Source: Chloroflexota bacterium (lineage in GTDB: Bacteria > Chloroflexota > Anaerolineae > Anaerolineales > Villigracilaceae). Taken from it: a stretch of 33,670 bases of DNA. This document shows, in pieces, positions 23,700 to 33,670 of this stretch (its first letter is position 1; each line of letters begins with the position of its first letter). The notes below the pieces were generated by a model. The model was not told the DNA's origin, made no database searches, and saw only the letters and a list, made by a program, of their open reading frames with translations. The stretch spans positions 1 through 33,670 of the forward strand of contig JACQYE010000031.1 in NCBI GenBank assembly GCA_016208355.1. Direction: 5' to 3'. A program made the translations under genes and the position numbers.

Positions 23700-24727
23700 T
23701 GAAAAAACCTGACGATTTTTACCGGGCTTTGCCCAAAGTTGAACTTCACCGTCACCTTGAGGGATCTTTACGTGTCAAGACGATGCTGGAGATTGCGCGG
23801 GCGCACGGCATTACCGTGCCAATTGGCACCGGTGAGTTGAGCAGCCTGGTGCAGGTGCAGGGGAGTGAGCCGTATACCTACCAGAATTTCCTGGCGAAGT
23901 TCAATACCCTGCGCATGTTCTACCGTTCGCCGGAGGTCATCTACCGGGTGACGCGCGAGGCCGTGGAAGATGCGGCGCGGGATAATATCCACTACCTGGA
24001 ATTGCGTTTCACACCGGTGGCCTTGAGCCGCGCCGAGCGTTTCCCGCTGGGCGATGTGATGGATTGGGTTTGCGAAAGCGCCCAAAAGGCGGCGCGTGAG
24101 TTTGGCATAAAAGTGGGGTTGATCGCCTCGGTCAACCGCCACGAGAGTGTTGAACTGGCCGAGCAGGTGGCCTGGCTGGCCGCGGACCGGAAATCCCGCA
24201 GCATCCTGGGGCTTGACCTGGCTGGCAATGAGGCCGAGTTCCTCGCCGGGCCGTTCCTGGGTGTGTTTCGTGAGGCGCACCAATCGGGACTGCACCTGAC
24301 CATCCATGCCGGGGAGTGGAGCGGGGCGGAGAACGTGCGCGAGGCGATTGACGTGCTGGGCGCGGAGCGCATCGGGCATGGGGTGCGGGTGATGGAGGAT
24401 TTGGAAACGGCGGCGCTGGCGCGTGAGCGGGGGACGGCTTTTGAAGTCTGCGTAACGAGCAATCACCAGACCGGGGTGGTGAAATCGCTGGAGGCGCACC
24501 CGTTAATAAAAATGGTCACAGCCGGGTTGAACGTGACCCTGGCGACCGACGATCCATCCATTTCACAGATCATGCTGTCCGATGAATACCGTCGCGCCTG
24601 TGAAGACCTGGGAATGTCAAGGACCACCCTGAAAGAGCGGATCCTGGCTGCAGCGCAGGCTTCCTTCCTGCCTGAAGCTGAGCGGGAGCCACTGGTACTA
24701 AAATTCCATAAAGAACTGGACATCTAG
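23699..24727 (+). CDS. add: Adenosine deaminase family protein
   Basis: The protein has 342 residues, normal length. It hydrolyses adenosine (or a related aminopurine compound) to inosine and ammonia in the cytosol. The Zn and active-site residues are present: H17 and H19 (ELHRHLEGSL), H203 with catalytic E206 (TIHAGEWSGAENVREAI), H227 (ERIGHGVRV) and D284/D285 (ATDDPSIS). CVTSNHQTG replaces the commoner C-P-x-S-N form and the Asp pair is preceded by Ala instead of Asn, so the substrate may differ slightly from adenosine. The ATG overlaps the secA stop by one base (TAATG), so translation is coupled. Together with the 8-oxoguanine and adenine deaminases further right it suggests active purine recycling. 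Confidence 0.9.
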   Translation: MKKPDDFYRALPKVELHRHLEGSLRVKTMLEIARAHGITVPIGTGELSSLVQVQGSEPYTYQNFLAKFNTLRMFYRSPEVIYRVTREAVEDAARDNIHYLELRFTPVALSRAERFPLGDVMDWVCESAQKAAREFGIKVGLIASVNRHESVELAEQVAWLAADRKSRSILGLDLAGNEAEFLAGPFLGVFREAHQSGLHLTIHAGEWSGAENVREAIDVLGAERIGHGVRVMEDLETAALARERGTAFEVCVTSNHQTGVVKSLEAHPLIKMVTAGLNVTLATDDPSISQIMLSDEYRRACEDLGMSRTTLKERILAAAQASFLPEAEREPLVLKFHKELDI

Positions 24728-24744
24728 AAAGCCAGCCACAAAAT

Positions 24745-24804
24745 CCGCAGGACGGTGAAGGCGCTCCTTTACGCCCTGCGGCTCTCTGTGGTGAAATATT
24801 CACC
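24745..24804 (+). promoter_or_regulatory. Two inverted repeats in the add-acnA gap
   Basis: The first is a long hairpin, CCGCAGG (24745-24751) with CCTGCGG (24775-24781), containing an inner GTGAAGG/CCTTTAC stem. The second is GGTGAA-ata-TTCACC (24790-24804), which ends a few bases before the acnA ribosome binding site. There is no T-run. They could terminate add or control acnA; a binding protein cannot be named. Confidence 0.45.
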
Positions 24805-24821
24805 GCCAAAGGAGTGCAACG

Positions 24822-27542
<2,721 letters not shown>

Positions 27543-27548
27543 TCGTTT

Positions 27549-27575
27549 GGGGCGGGAACCTCCCGCCCCTCTTTT
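27549..27575 (+). terminator. Rho-independent terminator after acnA
   Basis: The stem GGGGCGGGA/TCCCGCCCC (27549-27557 with 27561-27569) has a 3-base loop and is followed by TCTTTT. It begins 6 bases after the acnA stop. Confidence 0.9.
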
Positions 27576-27615
27576 ATCCGTATTGTTATGAAGAAGAAAG
27601 TTTACTGGTGAAATA

Positions 27616-28191
27616 ATGACTCCTACAACCCCCGAACAAATCCGCGACTTTGTCATCGCCGCGCATGGAGATTTCGAAAAAGTCAAGTCCATGCTGGCGG
27701 AAATTCCCGAACTGTTGAACGCAGCTCATCCGTGGAGCGAAACCGACCACGAGACGGCATTGATGGCTGCGGCGCAGGTCGGTAATCGGGTCATTGCCGA
27801 ATACCTCCTCAAGTGCGGTGCGCCTCTGGATATTTGCACGGCGGCCATGCTGGGAAGAGGCGAGGCGGTAAAAGCCCAACTGGCAAAAGACCCCAAGCTC
27901 ATCCATGCTCGCGGCGCACATGGGATTCCATTGCTGGCCCATGCGGCGATGAGCGGCGATGTTGCCCTGGTCAGGATGCTGGTGGAATCGGGAGCTTCGG
28001 AAGGCCTGGCATTTGCCTTGCACAATGCCGTGCTCTTCCACCACGATGACCTTGTCCGCTGGCTGTTGGAGAATACCCAGCCCGATCTATCATGGAAAAA
28101 CTGGCAGGGGAAGACTGCTCTGGCAGTTGCCCTCGAAGGAGGGGTTGAAAGTACGGCGGCATTATTGAAAGAGCACGGAGCGACGGTGTGA
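27616..28191 (+). CDS. Ankyrin-repeat protein, cytosolic
   Basis: The protein has 191 residues. Ankyrin-type helices are visible: TPEQIRDFVIAAHGDFEKVK, ETALMAAAQVGNRVIAEYLL, HGIPLLAHAAMSGDVALVRM, FALHNAVLFHHDDLVRWLLE and KTALAVALEGGVESTAALLK, about four to five repeats over nearly the whole length. There is no signal peptide or membrane helix. Ankyrin folds bind other proteins; the partner is not evident. A weak GGTGA site lies before the ATG. It follows the acnA terminator, so it has its own transcription, and the broken M20 hydrolase gene comes about 48 bases later on the same strand. Confidence 0.85.
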   Translation: MTPTTPEQIRDFVIAAHGDFEKVKSMLAEIPELLNAAHPWSETDHETALMAAAQVGNRVIAEYLLKCGAPLDICTAAMLGRGEAVKAQLAKDPKLIHARGAHGIPLLAHAAMSGDVALVRMLVESGASEGLAFALHNAVLFHHDDLVRWLLENTQPDLSWKNWQGKTALAVALEGGVESTAALLKEHGATV

Positions 28192-28239
28192 GTACCTGAG
28201 TTTCCGGTGCAAAACCAGCCTCTTCCTTTTGGAGAACCA

Positions 28240-29291
28240 TTGTCTGTTACCCCGCTTCACATCAACAAGTCGCGCCTCTGGCAGAGCATCGAACAACTTG
28301 CCGAAAAAGGTGCCACGCCTGATGGCGGTGTCTGCCGCCTGGCGCTTTCGGATGCGGAGAAGGAAGGCCGGGACCTCGTTTGCGCCTGGCTGCGCGAACT
28401 CGGGCTGGCCCTCCGGGTGGATCGGGTCGGTAATATCATTGCCATCCGCCCAGGGGTCCGGGAGGAAGATCCTGTGTTGATGGGTTCGCACCTGGACACG
28501 GTCAGCACCGGCGGGCGGTTCGACGGGGCGGCGGGCGTGCTGGCCGGGCTGGAGGTCCTGCGTGTGCTCGAAGAGCGCGGTGTCCGTACCGACCGGCCAT
28601 TGGGGCTGGTGGCATTCACCAACGAGGAAGGCGCCCGCTACACCACCGACATGATGGGCAGCCAGGCCTTCTGCGGTGGGTTGACCGTGGAGCAGGTCTG
28701 GGCGATCCGCGGGCTGGATGGAAGCCTCATCGGCGAAGAACTCCAGCGCATCGGCTATGCCGGGGATTTCCCGTGCGGCGTCACCAAACCGCACGCTTAC
28801 CTGGAAATGCACATCGAACAGGGTCCGTTGCTCGACCGCGAGCGCATCCACATCGGCGCGGTGGAGGCCATCACCGGCATCACTTGGCTGGAGGTGACCG
28901 TTCGCGGCGCGGCCAACCATGCCGGGACAACGCCGATGGACAGCCGCCGGGATGCAGGTCTGGCCGCGGCGCGCATCGTCGCCGCGCTGCCGGACCTGGC
29001 CTCTGCCATCCCCAACCAGCGTGTTACTTGCGGACGGTTTTCTGTCGCGCCGGGGGTGGTCAACGTCATCCCGAATGAGGCCATTTTTACGGTTGATCTG
29101 CGTAATGGCGATTCCGCACGCTTGCAGGAAGCCGAACAATATTTCACCACTCTCGTGGAACAGATTGCCGCCCGGTCGGGTGCCGGGACGGGGTGAGCCA
29201 CAGCCCGGCCGAATATTCCAGCCCGGAAGACCTGGAAGCCGGGGCAAATGTGCTCCTGCACACAGCCCTGCGGCTGGCAAGGTCGGCCTGA
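28240..29291 (+). pseudogene. M20-family Zn-dependent amidohydrolase (N-carbamoyl-amino acid / allantoate type), deleted and frameshifted
   Basis: The family removes carbamoyl or ureido groups in pyrimidine or purine breakdown and has about 410-430 residues. A TTG start with GGAGA five bases upstream fits best; a GTG at 28207 would add 11 residues. Present are MGSHLDTVSTGGRFDGAAGV (metal His and Asp), FTNEEGARY (catalytic Glu pair), LEMHIEQGPLLD and NHAGTTPMDSRRD. The frame ends with TGA at 29194-29196, after AARSGAGTG. The normal C-terminal end resumes in another frame from 29193 ([20 protein letters not shown]) to a TGA at 29289-29291. Roughly 60-70 residues are missing, including the SGAGHDA region with a zinc-ligand His, so activity is unlikely. 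It is a pseudogene or assembly collapse. Confidence 0.85.
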
Positions 29292-29318
29292 CCTTGGGTT
29301 GTAGGTGAACCAAAACGG

Positions 29319-29337
29319 AACCGGCAATCAGCCGGTT
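29319..29337 (+). terminator. Weak hairpin after the M20 remnant
   Basis: AACCGGC-aatca-GCCGGTT is followed by TCACTTT, not a clean T-run. Its shape matches the terminator after the acyltransferase gene at 30135. Confidence 0.45.
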
Positions 29338-29460
29338 TCACTTTAAGAGATTGTCATCCGGTGGTGTTCTGTTAGCGGATTGTTAGGCACAAACCTCCTG
29401 AATGCTGTATCTTTTCACCAGCATAGTGTTCTAAACAGCATAAAGGAGACCGGGTATCTC

Positions 29461-30123
29461 ATGTTTTCCAAACTGCTCTACGAAATCGGACGCGTCGCCA
29501 TCACCTCGTACGTGCGTTTGATGCTCAAGTTAGACGTCCGCTGGCACGAGAATTTGCCGGAGGGGCCGGTTTTATTTGCCTCCAATCATCCCAGCACCAC
29601 TGACCCGATTTTCATCCAGGTTCTTCTTTCCAAGCCGTTGAGTGTGATGATCACTTCCAAAGTTTTCAGTATTCCGCTCCTGGGTGCGTACATGCGGAAG
29701 ATGAAACAGATTTGCGTCACACCGGGGCAGGGGGAAGCGGTACTTACAGAGGCGCACCGAACCCTGGAAGCAGGCCGTTCGGTGGCGATTTTCCCCGAAG
29801 GACTGATCAGCCCTGCGGACGGATTCCACGCTCCCCGCTCGGGGGTGGCGCGGCTGGCGCTCAAGACTGGGGTCCCGGTGGTGCCGCTCGGGATTTACCT
29901 TTCCGAGAAAGGCTGCAAACGCATCCCGACCAACCTGGAAGGCGAACCGGATATCGTCACCTGGTACGTGCGCGGGCCGTACGCCATCACGATTGGCAGG
30001 CCCCTGCGTTTCAGCGGAGACTCCAACGACAAGCCGCTGGTCCGGCGCACGGCAATAAACATCATGGATCATATCCGCCTCCTGGCGCAGGAAAGCCGCC
30101 GGCGGGTGCTGAAACTGGCATAG
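29461..30123 (+). CDS. 1-acyl-glycerol-3-phosphate acyltransferase family protein (PlsC-like)
   Basis: The protein has 220 residues. The ATG at MFSKLLYEIG is chosen because AAGGAGA lies about 12 bases upstream and the family begins here; an in-frame extension to 29380 has no support. The acyltransferase motifs are NHPSTTDPIF (catalytic His with Asp four residues later) and FPEGLISP (phosphate binding), with VPVVPLGIYLSEKG as the third block. The likely role is transfer of an acyl group to lysophosphatidic acid at the inner face of the membrane in phospholipid synthesis, although related proteins acylate other lipids. The N-terminus is only mildly hydrophobic. It is monocistronic between two hairpins. 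Confidence 0.88.
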   Translation: MFSKLLYEIGRVAITSYVRLMLKLDVRWHENLPEGPVLFASNHPSTTDPIFIQVLLSKPLSVMITSKVFSIPLLGAYMRKMKQICVTPGQGEAVLTEAHRTLEAGRSVAIFPEGLISPADGFHAPRSGVARLALKTGVPVVPLGIYLSEKGCKRIPTNLEGEPDIVTWYVRGPYAITIGRPLRFSGDSNDKPLVRRTAINIMDHIRLLAQESRRRVLKLA

Positions 30124-30134
30124 GATAGGAATGA

Positions 30135-30157
30135 GACCGGCGATGAGCCGGTCTTTT
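30135..30157 (+). terminator. Rho-independent terminator after the acyltransferase gene
   Basis: GACCGGC (30135-30141), loop GATGA, GCCGGTC (30147-30153) and then TTTT. It starts 11 bases after the stop codon. Confidence 0.8.
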
Positions 30158-30250
30158 GTCAGAGTTTCCCGCTCCTGCCAATGAATCCAGTCCTCCGTTG
30201 GTGAGCCCAGGGGGGAATCCGATTAAGTGATGATTCTCACCTTAAAACAA

Positions 30251-30263
30251 GTTGTCAGGCAAT
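30251..30263. promoter_or_regulatory. GntR/FCD-type operator, copy 1
   Basis: GTTGTCAGGCAAT matches 11 of 13 bases of the perfect palindrome at 30301 and touches the -35 box. The TTGTCnGACAA form is typical of FadR/FCD-subfamily GntR regulators. Confidence 0.6.
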
Positions 30264-30291
30264 TGACATCCAATCCCTTTTTTGCTACACT
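30263..30291 (+). promoter_or_regulatory. Sigma70-type promoter of the purine deaminase operon
   Basis: A perfect TTGACA (30263-30268), a 17-base spacer and TACACT (30286-30291, 4 of 6). The predicted start is near 30298, between the two operators. Confidence 0.7.
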
Positions 30292-30300
30292 ATGGGTGTA

Positions 30301-30313
30301 GTTGTCAGACAAC
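30301..30313. promoter_or_regulatory. GntR/FCD-type operator, copy 2 (perfect palindrome)
   Basis: GTTGTC-A-GACAAC is a perfect 13-base palindrome just downstream of the predicted transcription start, where a bound repressor would block transcription. No GntR gene is in the window. Confidence 0.7.
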
Positions 30314-30335
30314 TAGACAGTTTCCCTTTTCCACC

Positions 30336-31721
30336 ATGCCAACCCTTTTGATTAGAAACGCGACCGTGCTTGTCACAATGGATGACCACCAGCGGGAGAT
30401 TCCCGATGGTGGTCTTTTTATCCGGGATGGGTTCCTTTCGCAGATAGGCCCGACGAATGAGCTGCCCGCCTCGGCTGACGAAGTGCTCGACCTGAGCGGA
30501 CACCTTGTCCTGCCGGGATTGGTCAACACGCACCACCATTTCTACCAGACCCTGACGCGCGCCGTCCCGGCCGCGCAGGATGCAAATTTATTCAACTGGC
30601 TCAAGACGCTCTACCTCATCTGGGCGCGGCTGACCCCCGAAGATATTTTCATCTCCACCCAGACTGCCCTGGCTGAACTGGCGCTCTCCGGCTGTACCAC
30701 CGCCTCCGACCACCTGTATCTTTTCCCCAACGGCTCGAAACTGGACGACGAAATTGCCGCGGCGAAAGAGATTGGCGTCCGCATCCAGGCTTCACGCGGC
30801 TCGATGTCGCTGGGCGAATCGAAAGGCGGACTCCCGCCCGATTCAGTGGTGGACACGGAAGAGAACATCCTGGGCGACTCCCAGCGGCTTATCGAAACCT
30901 ACCACGACCCGAAACCGGGCGCGTTCGTCCAGGTGGTCCTGGCCCCCTGTTCGCCCTTCTCGGTGACCGGGGAACTGATGAAACAATCCGCCGCGCTGGC
31001 GCGGCAGTACGGCGTCCACCTGCACACCCACCTGGCCGAGACCGAAGATGAGGAGCAGTTCTGCCTGCAAAAGTTTGGCTATCGCCCGGTCCCGTACATG
31101 CAGTCGGTGGATTGGGTGGGGGAGGATGTCTGGTACGCGCACGCGGTCTACGTCAGCAGCGACGAGGTTAAAACCTTCGCGAAGCATGGCTGCGGCGTGA
31201 CGCATTGCCCATCGTCGAACATGCGCCTGGCCTCCGGGATTGCTCCCATAAAAGAATATCTTGCCGCAGGCGTGAAAGTTGGCCTGGGCGTGGATGGGTC
31301 GGCTTCCAACGACGGTTCGCACATGCTGGCAGAAGCGCGTCAGGCCATGCTCTTATCCAGGTTGCGTGAAGGAATCACCGGCTTCTCGCTCTCGAACGAC
31401 CCGTCCCGCAGCCTGATGACTGCCCGCGAGGCTCTGCGTCTTGCCACGCGCGGCGGGGCCGCGGTGCTGGGACGGTCCGACATCGGCAGCCTCGAAGTCG
31501 GGAAATGCGCAGACTTTTTCGCCATCAATCTCAACCGTCTCGACTATGCCGGAGCGCTGCACGACCCGGTCGCCGCGGCGGTCTTCTGCCACCCGGTCCG
31601 CGCCGACTATACATTTATCGGCGGCAGGTGCGTGGTCCGGGAAGGGCAGTTGGTCACGGTTGACGAACAGAAATTGGTCGAACGGCACAACGAAGCTGCC
31701 AGGCGATTGGTGGGAGGCTGA
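30336..31721 (+). CDS. 8-oxoguanine deaminase-type amidohydrolase
   Basis: The protein has 461 residues from MPTLLIRNATVLVTMDD. Upstream in-frame codons overlap the promoter/operator, which excludes the longer form starting at 30282. There is no Shine-Dalgarno sequence. It belongs to the amidohydrolase superfamily of the AtzB/TrzN/8-oxoguanine deaminase group: VNTHHHFYQTLTRAVP (metal His pair), LHTHLAETEDEE (metal His and catalytic Glu), WYAHAVYVSSDEV (metal His), THCPSSNMRLASG and GVDGSASNDGSHM (metal Asp). Members remove an amino group from 8-oxoguanine, guanine-like compounds or s-triazines. The linked adenine deaminase favours a purine substrate. It is the first gene of the operon; the next gene begins one base after the stop. 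Confidence 0.88.
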   Translation: MPTLLIRNATVLVTMDDHQREIPDGGLFIRDGFLSQIGPTNELPASADEVLDLSGHLVLPGLVNTHHHFYQTLTRAVPAAQDANLFNWLKTLYLIWARLTPEDIFISTQTALAELALSGCTTASDHLYLFPNGSKLDDEIAAAKEIGVRIQASRGSMSLGESKGGLPPDSVVDTEENILGDSQRLIETYHDPKPGAFVQVVLAPCSPFSVTGELMKQSAALARQYGVHLHTHLAETEDEEQFCLQKFGYRPVPYMQSVDWVGEDVWYAHAVYVSSDEVKTFAKHGCGVTHCPSSNMRLASGIAPIKEYLAAGVKVGLGVDGSASNDGSHMLAEARQAMLLSRLREGITGFSLSNDPSRSLMTAREALRLATRGGAAVLGRSDIGSLEVGKCADFFAINLNRLDYAGALHDPVAAAVFCHPVRADYTFIGGRCVVREGQLVTVDEQKLVERHNEAARRLVGG

Positions 31722-31722
31722 C

Positions 31723-32040
31723 ATGCTGGAGATTTTGCCAGAGTGGCTTATTCCGGTCATTTTTGGCTGGCCGACAGTGATTGCCTCGCTACTTGTGTCG
31801 CTCGCGGGCCTGGTTACGAAGAAAGCCTGGCTGCTAATTGTTGGAGGGTTCCTGGCTGCCCCATTCACATTTTTTACAAGTTTGTATGGCAACCTTTGCT
31901 CGCTAAATTTTCTTTTGCCACTATTCCAGTTCGGGGCAGCGTATGCCATTCGCCGGGAGAAGGTGCGCCTTGCCTGGTTGTCTTTGTTGCCACTGACGAT
32001 CGTTCTCGTCGCGCTAGGTTTTATTGTCTTGGTACAGTGA
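31723..32040 (+). CDS. Small four-helix membrane protein, unknown function
   Basis: The protein has 105 residues and GGGAGG lies before the ATG, one base after the stop of the deaminase gene. Four hydrophobic helices are visible: LIPVIFGWPTVIASLLVSLA, AWLLIVGGFLAAPFTFFTSL, SLNFLLPLFQFGAAYAI and LAWLSLLPLTIVLVALGFIV, with RREK between the third and fourth. No family is recognised. It lies between two catabolic genes, so it might be a small membrane partner, but there is no direct evidence for transport. It is too short for a purine permease on its own. Confidence 0.75.
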   Translation: MLEILPEWLIPVIFGWPTVIASLLVSLAGLVTKKAWLLIVGGFLAAPFTFFTSLYGNLCSLNFLLPLFQFGAAYAIRREKVRLAWLSLLPLTIVLVALGFIVLVQ

Positions 32041-32048
32041 TCCAAGTG

Positions 32049-32549
32049 ATGAGCGCTACCCATGAACCCCTCCTGAAGAAATACCTGCAACTCCCCGACC
32101 GGCTGGAGGCCGCCATTGCCGGGTTGAGCGAAGCCGACCTCGACCTGACCAAAAACGATGGCTGGCCCATCCGGGCCTACGTCCACCACACTGTCGAGGG
32201 CGAGTTAATGTGGCAGTTGTTCCTGCGCGCCATCCTGGGCCAGGACGGGATCGAGATCCCGATTGCCTGGTATTTCGGCCACGAACAGGAGGAGTGGGGG
32301 CGGCGCTGGGTATACGGGAAAAGGGCCGTCGGTCCAACCCTGGCGCTCTTCCGCGGCAGCACGGCCACGCTGGCCGAACTCTTGCGAAACGTTCCGCCCG
32401 AAGCCTGGGATCATTTTGGACGCGTCACCTGGCCGGGCGATGAGAAAGAAACCCGCCTGACCGTCCGCGATATTGTCCTGATGCACATCCGCCACATGGA
32501 CGGCCACACCGCCGACATCCGAACCATTCGTGAATTGCACGGAGCCTAG
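32049..32549 (+). CDS. DinB-like (four-helix) putative metal-binding protein
   Basis: The protein has 166 residues. The ATG lies 8 bases after the stop of the membrane protein gene; a longer in-frame form would overlap that gene and is rejected. The helices match the DinB/YfiT-like fold, with candidate metal ligands in the second helix (YVHHTVEGE) and near the C-terminus (MHIRHMDGHTADI). Related proteins include thiol-dependent transferases (bacillithiol, mycothiol) and many of unknown function. The substrate is not known and the link to purine breakdown rests only on gene order. Adenine deaminase follows after 11 bases. Confidence 0.75.
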   Translation: MSATHEPLLKKYLQLPDRLEAAIAGLSEADLDLTKNDGWPIRAYVHHTVEGELMWQLFLRAILGQDGIEIPIAWYFGHEQEEWGRRWVYGKRAVGPTLALFRGSTATLAELLRNVPPEAWDHFGRVTWPGDEKETRLTVRDIVLMHIRHMDGHTADIRTIRELHGA

Positions 32550-32560
32550 AAGAGGAGATC

Positions 32561-33670
32561 ATGACGCCGCCTGCCAACTCCAAGAACCTGATTGACGTTG
32601 CCATGGGCCGCAAACCGGCCGACCTGGTAATCCGGCACGGGACGTGGGTTTGCGTGCAATCCGGCGAATTCGTCCCCGATACCGATATTGCTGTCAAGGA
32701 CGGGCGCATTGCCTATGTTGGCCCGGACGCTTCACACACCATCAAGAAGGAAACGGTGGTGATTGACGCCGAGAACAAGTACCTTGTCCCTGGCCTGCTC
32801 GACGGACACGTGCATGTCGAATCGAGCATGCTCACCGTTACAGAGTTCGTGCGCGCCGTCCTGCCGCGTGGTACCACTGGCCTGTTCATTGACCCGCACG
32901 AGATCGCCAACGTCTTCGGCTTGAAGGGCGTGCGCTTGATGGCCGACGAAGCCGCCCGGCAGCCCATCCACGTCTGGGTGCAGGTGCCATCGTGTATTCC
33001 CTCCGCACCCGGGCTGGAGACCTCCGGCGGCGAGATCACACCGGACGACGTAGCCGGGGCGCTGGCCTGGGACCAGGTCATCGGCCTGGGCGAGATGATG
33101 AATTACCCCGGCGTGGCTGCTGCGGACGCGAAGGCCCTCGCCGAAATGGATGCTGCCCGGCGCGCCGGCAAGGTCACTGGCGGGCATTATGCCTCCCCGG
33201 ACCTCGGTCCTGCCTTCCATGCCTACGCCGCGGGCGGCGCTGAAGACGACCACGAAGGCACGCGCCTGGACGATGCCATCGCCCGCGTCCGCCAGGGGAT
33301 GAAGGCCATGCTGCGATATGGTTCGGCCTGGCAGGATGTGGCCTCCCAGGCGGCCGCCATCACCAAGCTCGGCCTTGACCCGCGTCATTTCATCCTGTGC
33401 ACAGACGACTGCCACGCCGAGACGCTGGTGAGCGAAGGCCACATGGACCGCGTGGTGCGCCACGCTATTTCCCTGGGTCTCCCGCCGATGACTGCGATTC
33501 AGATGGCGACCCTCAATACAGCCGAGCATTTCGGCCTCGCGCGCGAGATCGGCCAAATTGCCCCCGGCCGCTGGGCCGACATCCTGCTGGTGGACGATTT
33601 GAGGGATTTCCGCGCCGAACTGGTCATTGCAAAAGGACAAGTCGCTGCTGAAAGCGCCGGACTGGTGATC
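32561..33670 (+). CDS. ade: Adenine deaminase, 3' end cut by window
   Basis: 370 codons are open to the end of the window; the family has about 550-600 residues, so roughly a third is missing. AGGAG precedes the ATG. It converts adenine to hypoxanthine and ammonia in the cytosol. Family blocks are visible: LVPGLLDGHVHVESSM (metal His pair), RGTTGLFIDPHEIANVFG (metal/active-site His), GLGEMMNYPGV (carboxylate ligand), TGGHYASPDL, EDDHEGT and ILCTDDCHAETLV. The N-terminal beta domain (VIRHGTWVCVQ onward) and the return to it near GRWADILLVDDL are normal. It is the last visible gene of the operon with the 8-oxoguanine deaminase-type enzyme and probably shares its GntR-type control. Confidence 0.93.
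   Translation, partial: MTPPANSKNLIDVAMGRKPADLVIRHGTWVCVQSGEFVPDTDIAVKDGRIAYVGPDASHTIKKETVVIDAENKYLVPGLLDGHVHVESSMLTVTEFVRAVLPRGTTGLFIDPHEIANVFGLKGVRLMADEAARQPIHVWVQVPSCIPSAPGLETSGGEITPDDVAGALAWDQVIGLGEMMNYPGVAAADAKALAEMDAARRAGKVTGGHYASPDLGPAFHAYAAGGAEDDHEGTRLDDAIARVRQGMKAMLRYGSAWQDVASQAAAITKLGLDPRHFILCTDDCHAETLVSEGHMDRVVRHAISLGLPPMTAIQMATLNTAEHFGLAREIGQIAPGRWADILLVDDLRDFRAELVIAKGQVAAESAGLVI

Noticed and set aside
28162-29313. Long minus-strand frame (383 codons) across the M20 hydrolase
   Set aside because: The plus strand carries clear M20 metal-binding motifs, and the minus frame has no recognisable domain or ribosome binding site.
31743-32048. N-terminal extension of the DinB-like protein
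   Set aside because: It overlaps the small membrane protein gene in another frame, which has a good ribosome binding site and clear helices; the ATG at 32049 fits the DinB fold.
32732-33640. Minus-strand frame of 302 codons at the right edge
   Set aside because: It is a shadow of adenine deaminase, whose open frame reaches the window end without a stop.

Overview
The window looks like a chromosomal segment of a GC-rich bacterium, most probably a Chloroflexota of the Anaerolineae type. This is inferred from gene content, not from a marker-gene comparison: a greatly enlarged SecA, paired LytR-CpsA-Psr lipoproteins with Pro/Thr-rich linkers, a DUF2089 gene beside a 29-residue repeat protein, a secreted protein with a Cys-containing C-terminal anchor, and short palindromic repeats sitting inside reading frames. 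Genes are dense, on both strands, and no intergenic gap exceeds 300 bases. No rRNA, tRNA, CRISPR array, transposase or phage gene was seen.

Left third (1-11400). A secreted lipoprotein gene (-) is divergent from a LysN-like aminotransferase (+), with three ACCTGNCAGGT palindromes between them. Then on the minus strand come a broken ACT-domain malic enzyme, moaA (molybdopterin precursor synthesis) and an aminoglycoside/hydroxyurea phosphotransferase-like kinase. A secreted HExxH protein with a C-terminal anchor (+) faces an operon on the minus strand made of a TPR protein, a small lipoprotein and mtaB (tRNA ms2t6A methylthiotransferase), all with coupled starts.

Middle (11550-19730). An apparent envelope operon (+) encodes a multi-pass sensor of histidine-kinase architecture whose phospho-acceptor His is replaced by Gln, a membrane-anchored double-LysM protein, two LCP-family lipoproteins and a nitroreductase. 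Opposite it lies a two-gene operon: a DUF2089 zinc-ribbon protein and a protein with nine 29-residue repeats. The two share a short SHOCT-like segment. A sigma70-type promoter with ATTGGCAAT repeats upstream precedes them.

Right part (19731-33670). secA encodes 1322 residues and overlaps an adenosine deaminase gene. Next come acnA (aconitase, with a palindromic repeat inserted in frame and a clean terminator), an ankyrin-repeat protein, an M20-family amidohydrolase broken by a frameshifting internal deletion, and a PlsC-like acyltransferase. Last is a purine-catabolism operon: an 8-oxoguanine deaminase-type amidohydrolase, a small membrane protein, a DinB-like protein and an adenine deaminase that runs off the window. 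Its promoter is flanked by two GntR/FCD-type operators.

Two genes (malic enzyme and M20 hydrolase) have the same kind of lesion, an internal deletion that shifts the frame and removes catalytic residues. They are either real pseudogenes or assembly collapses, and read mapping would decide.
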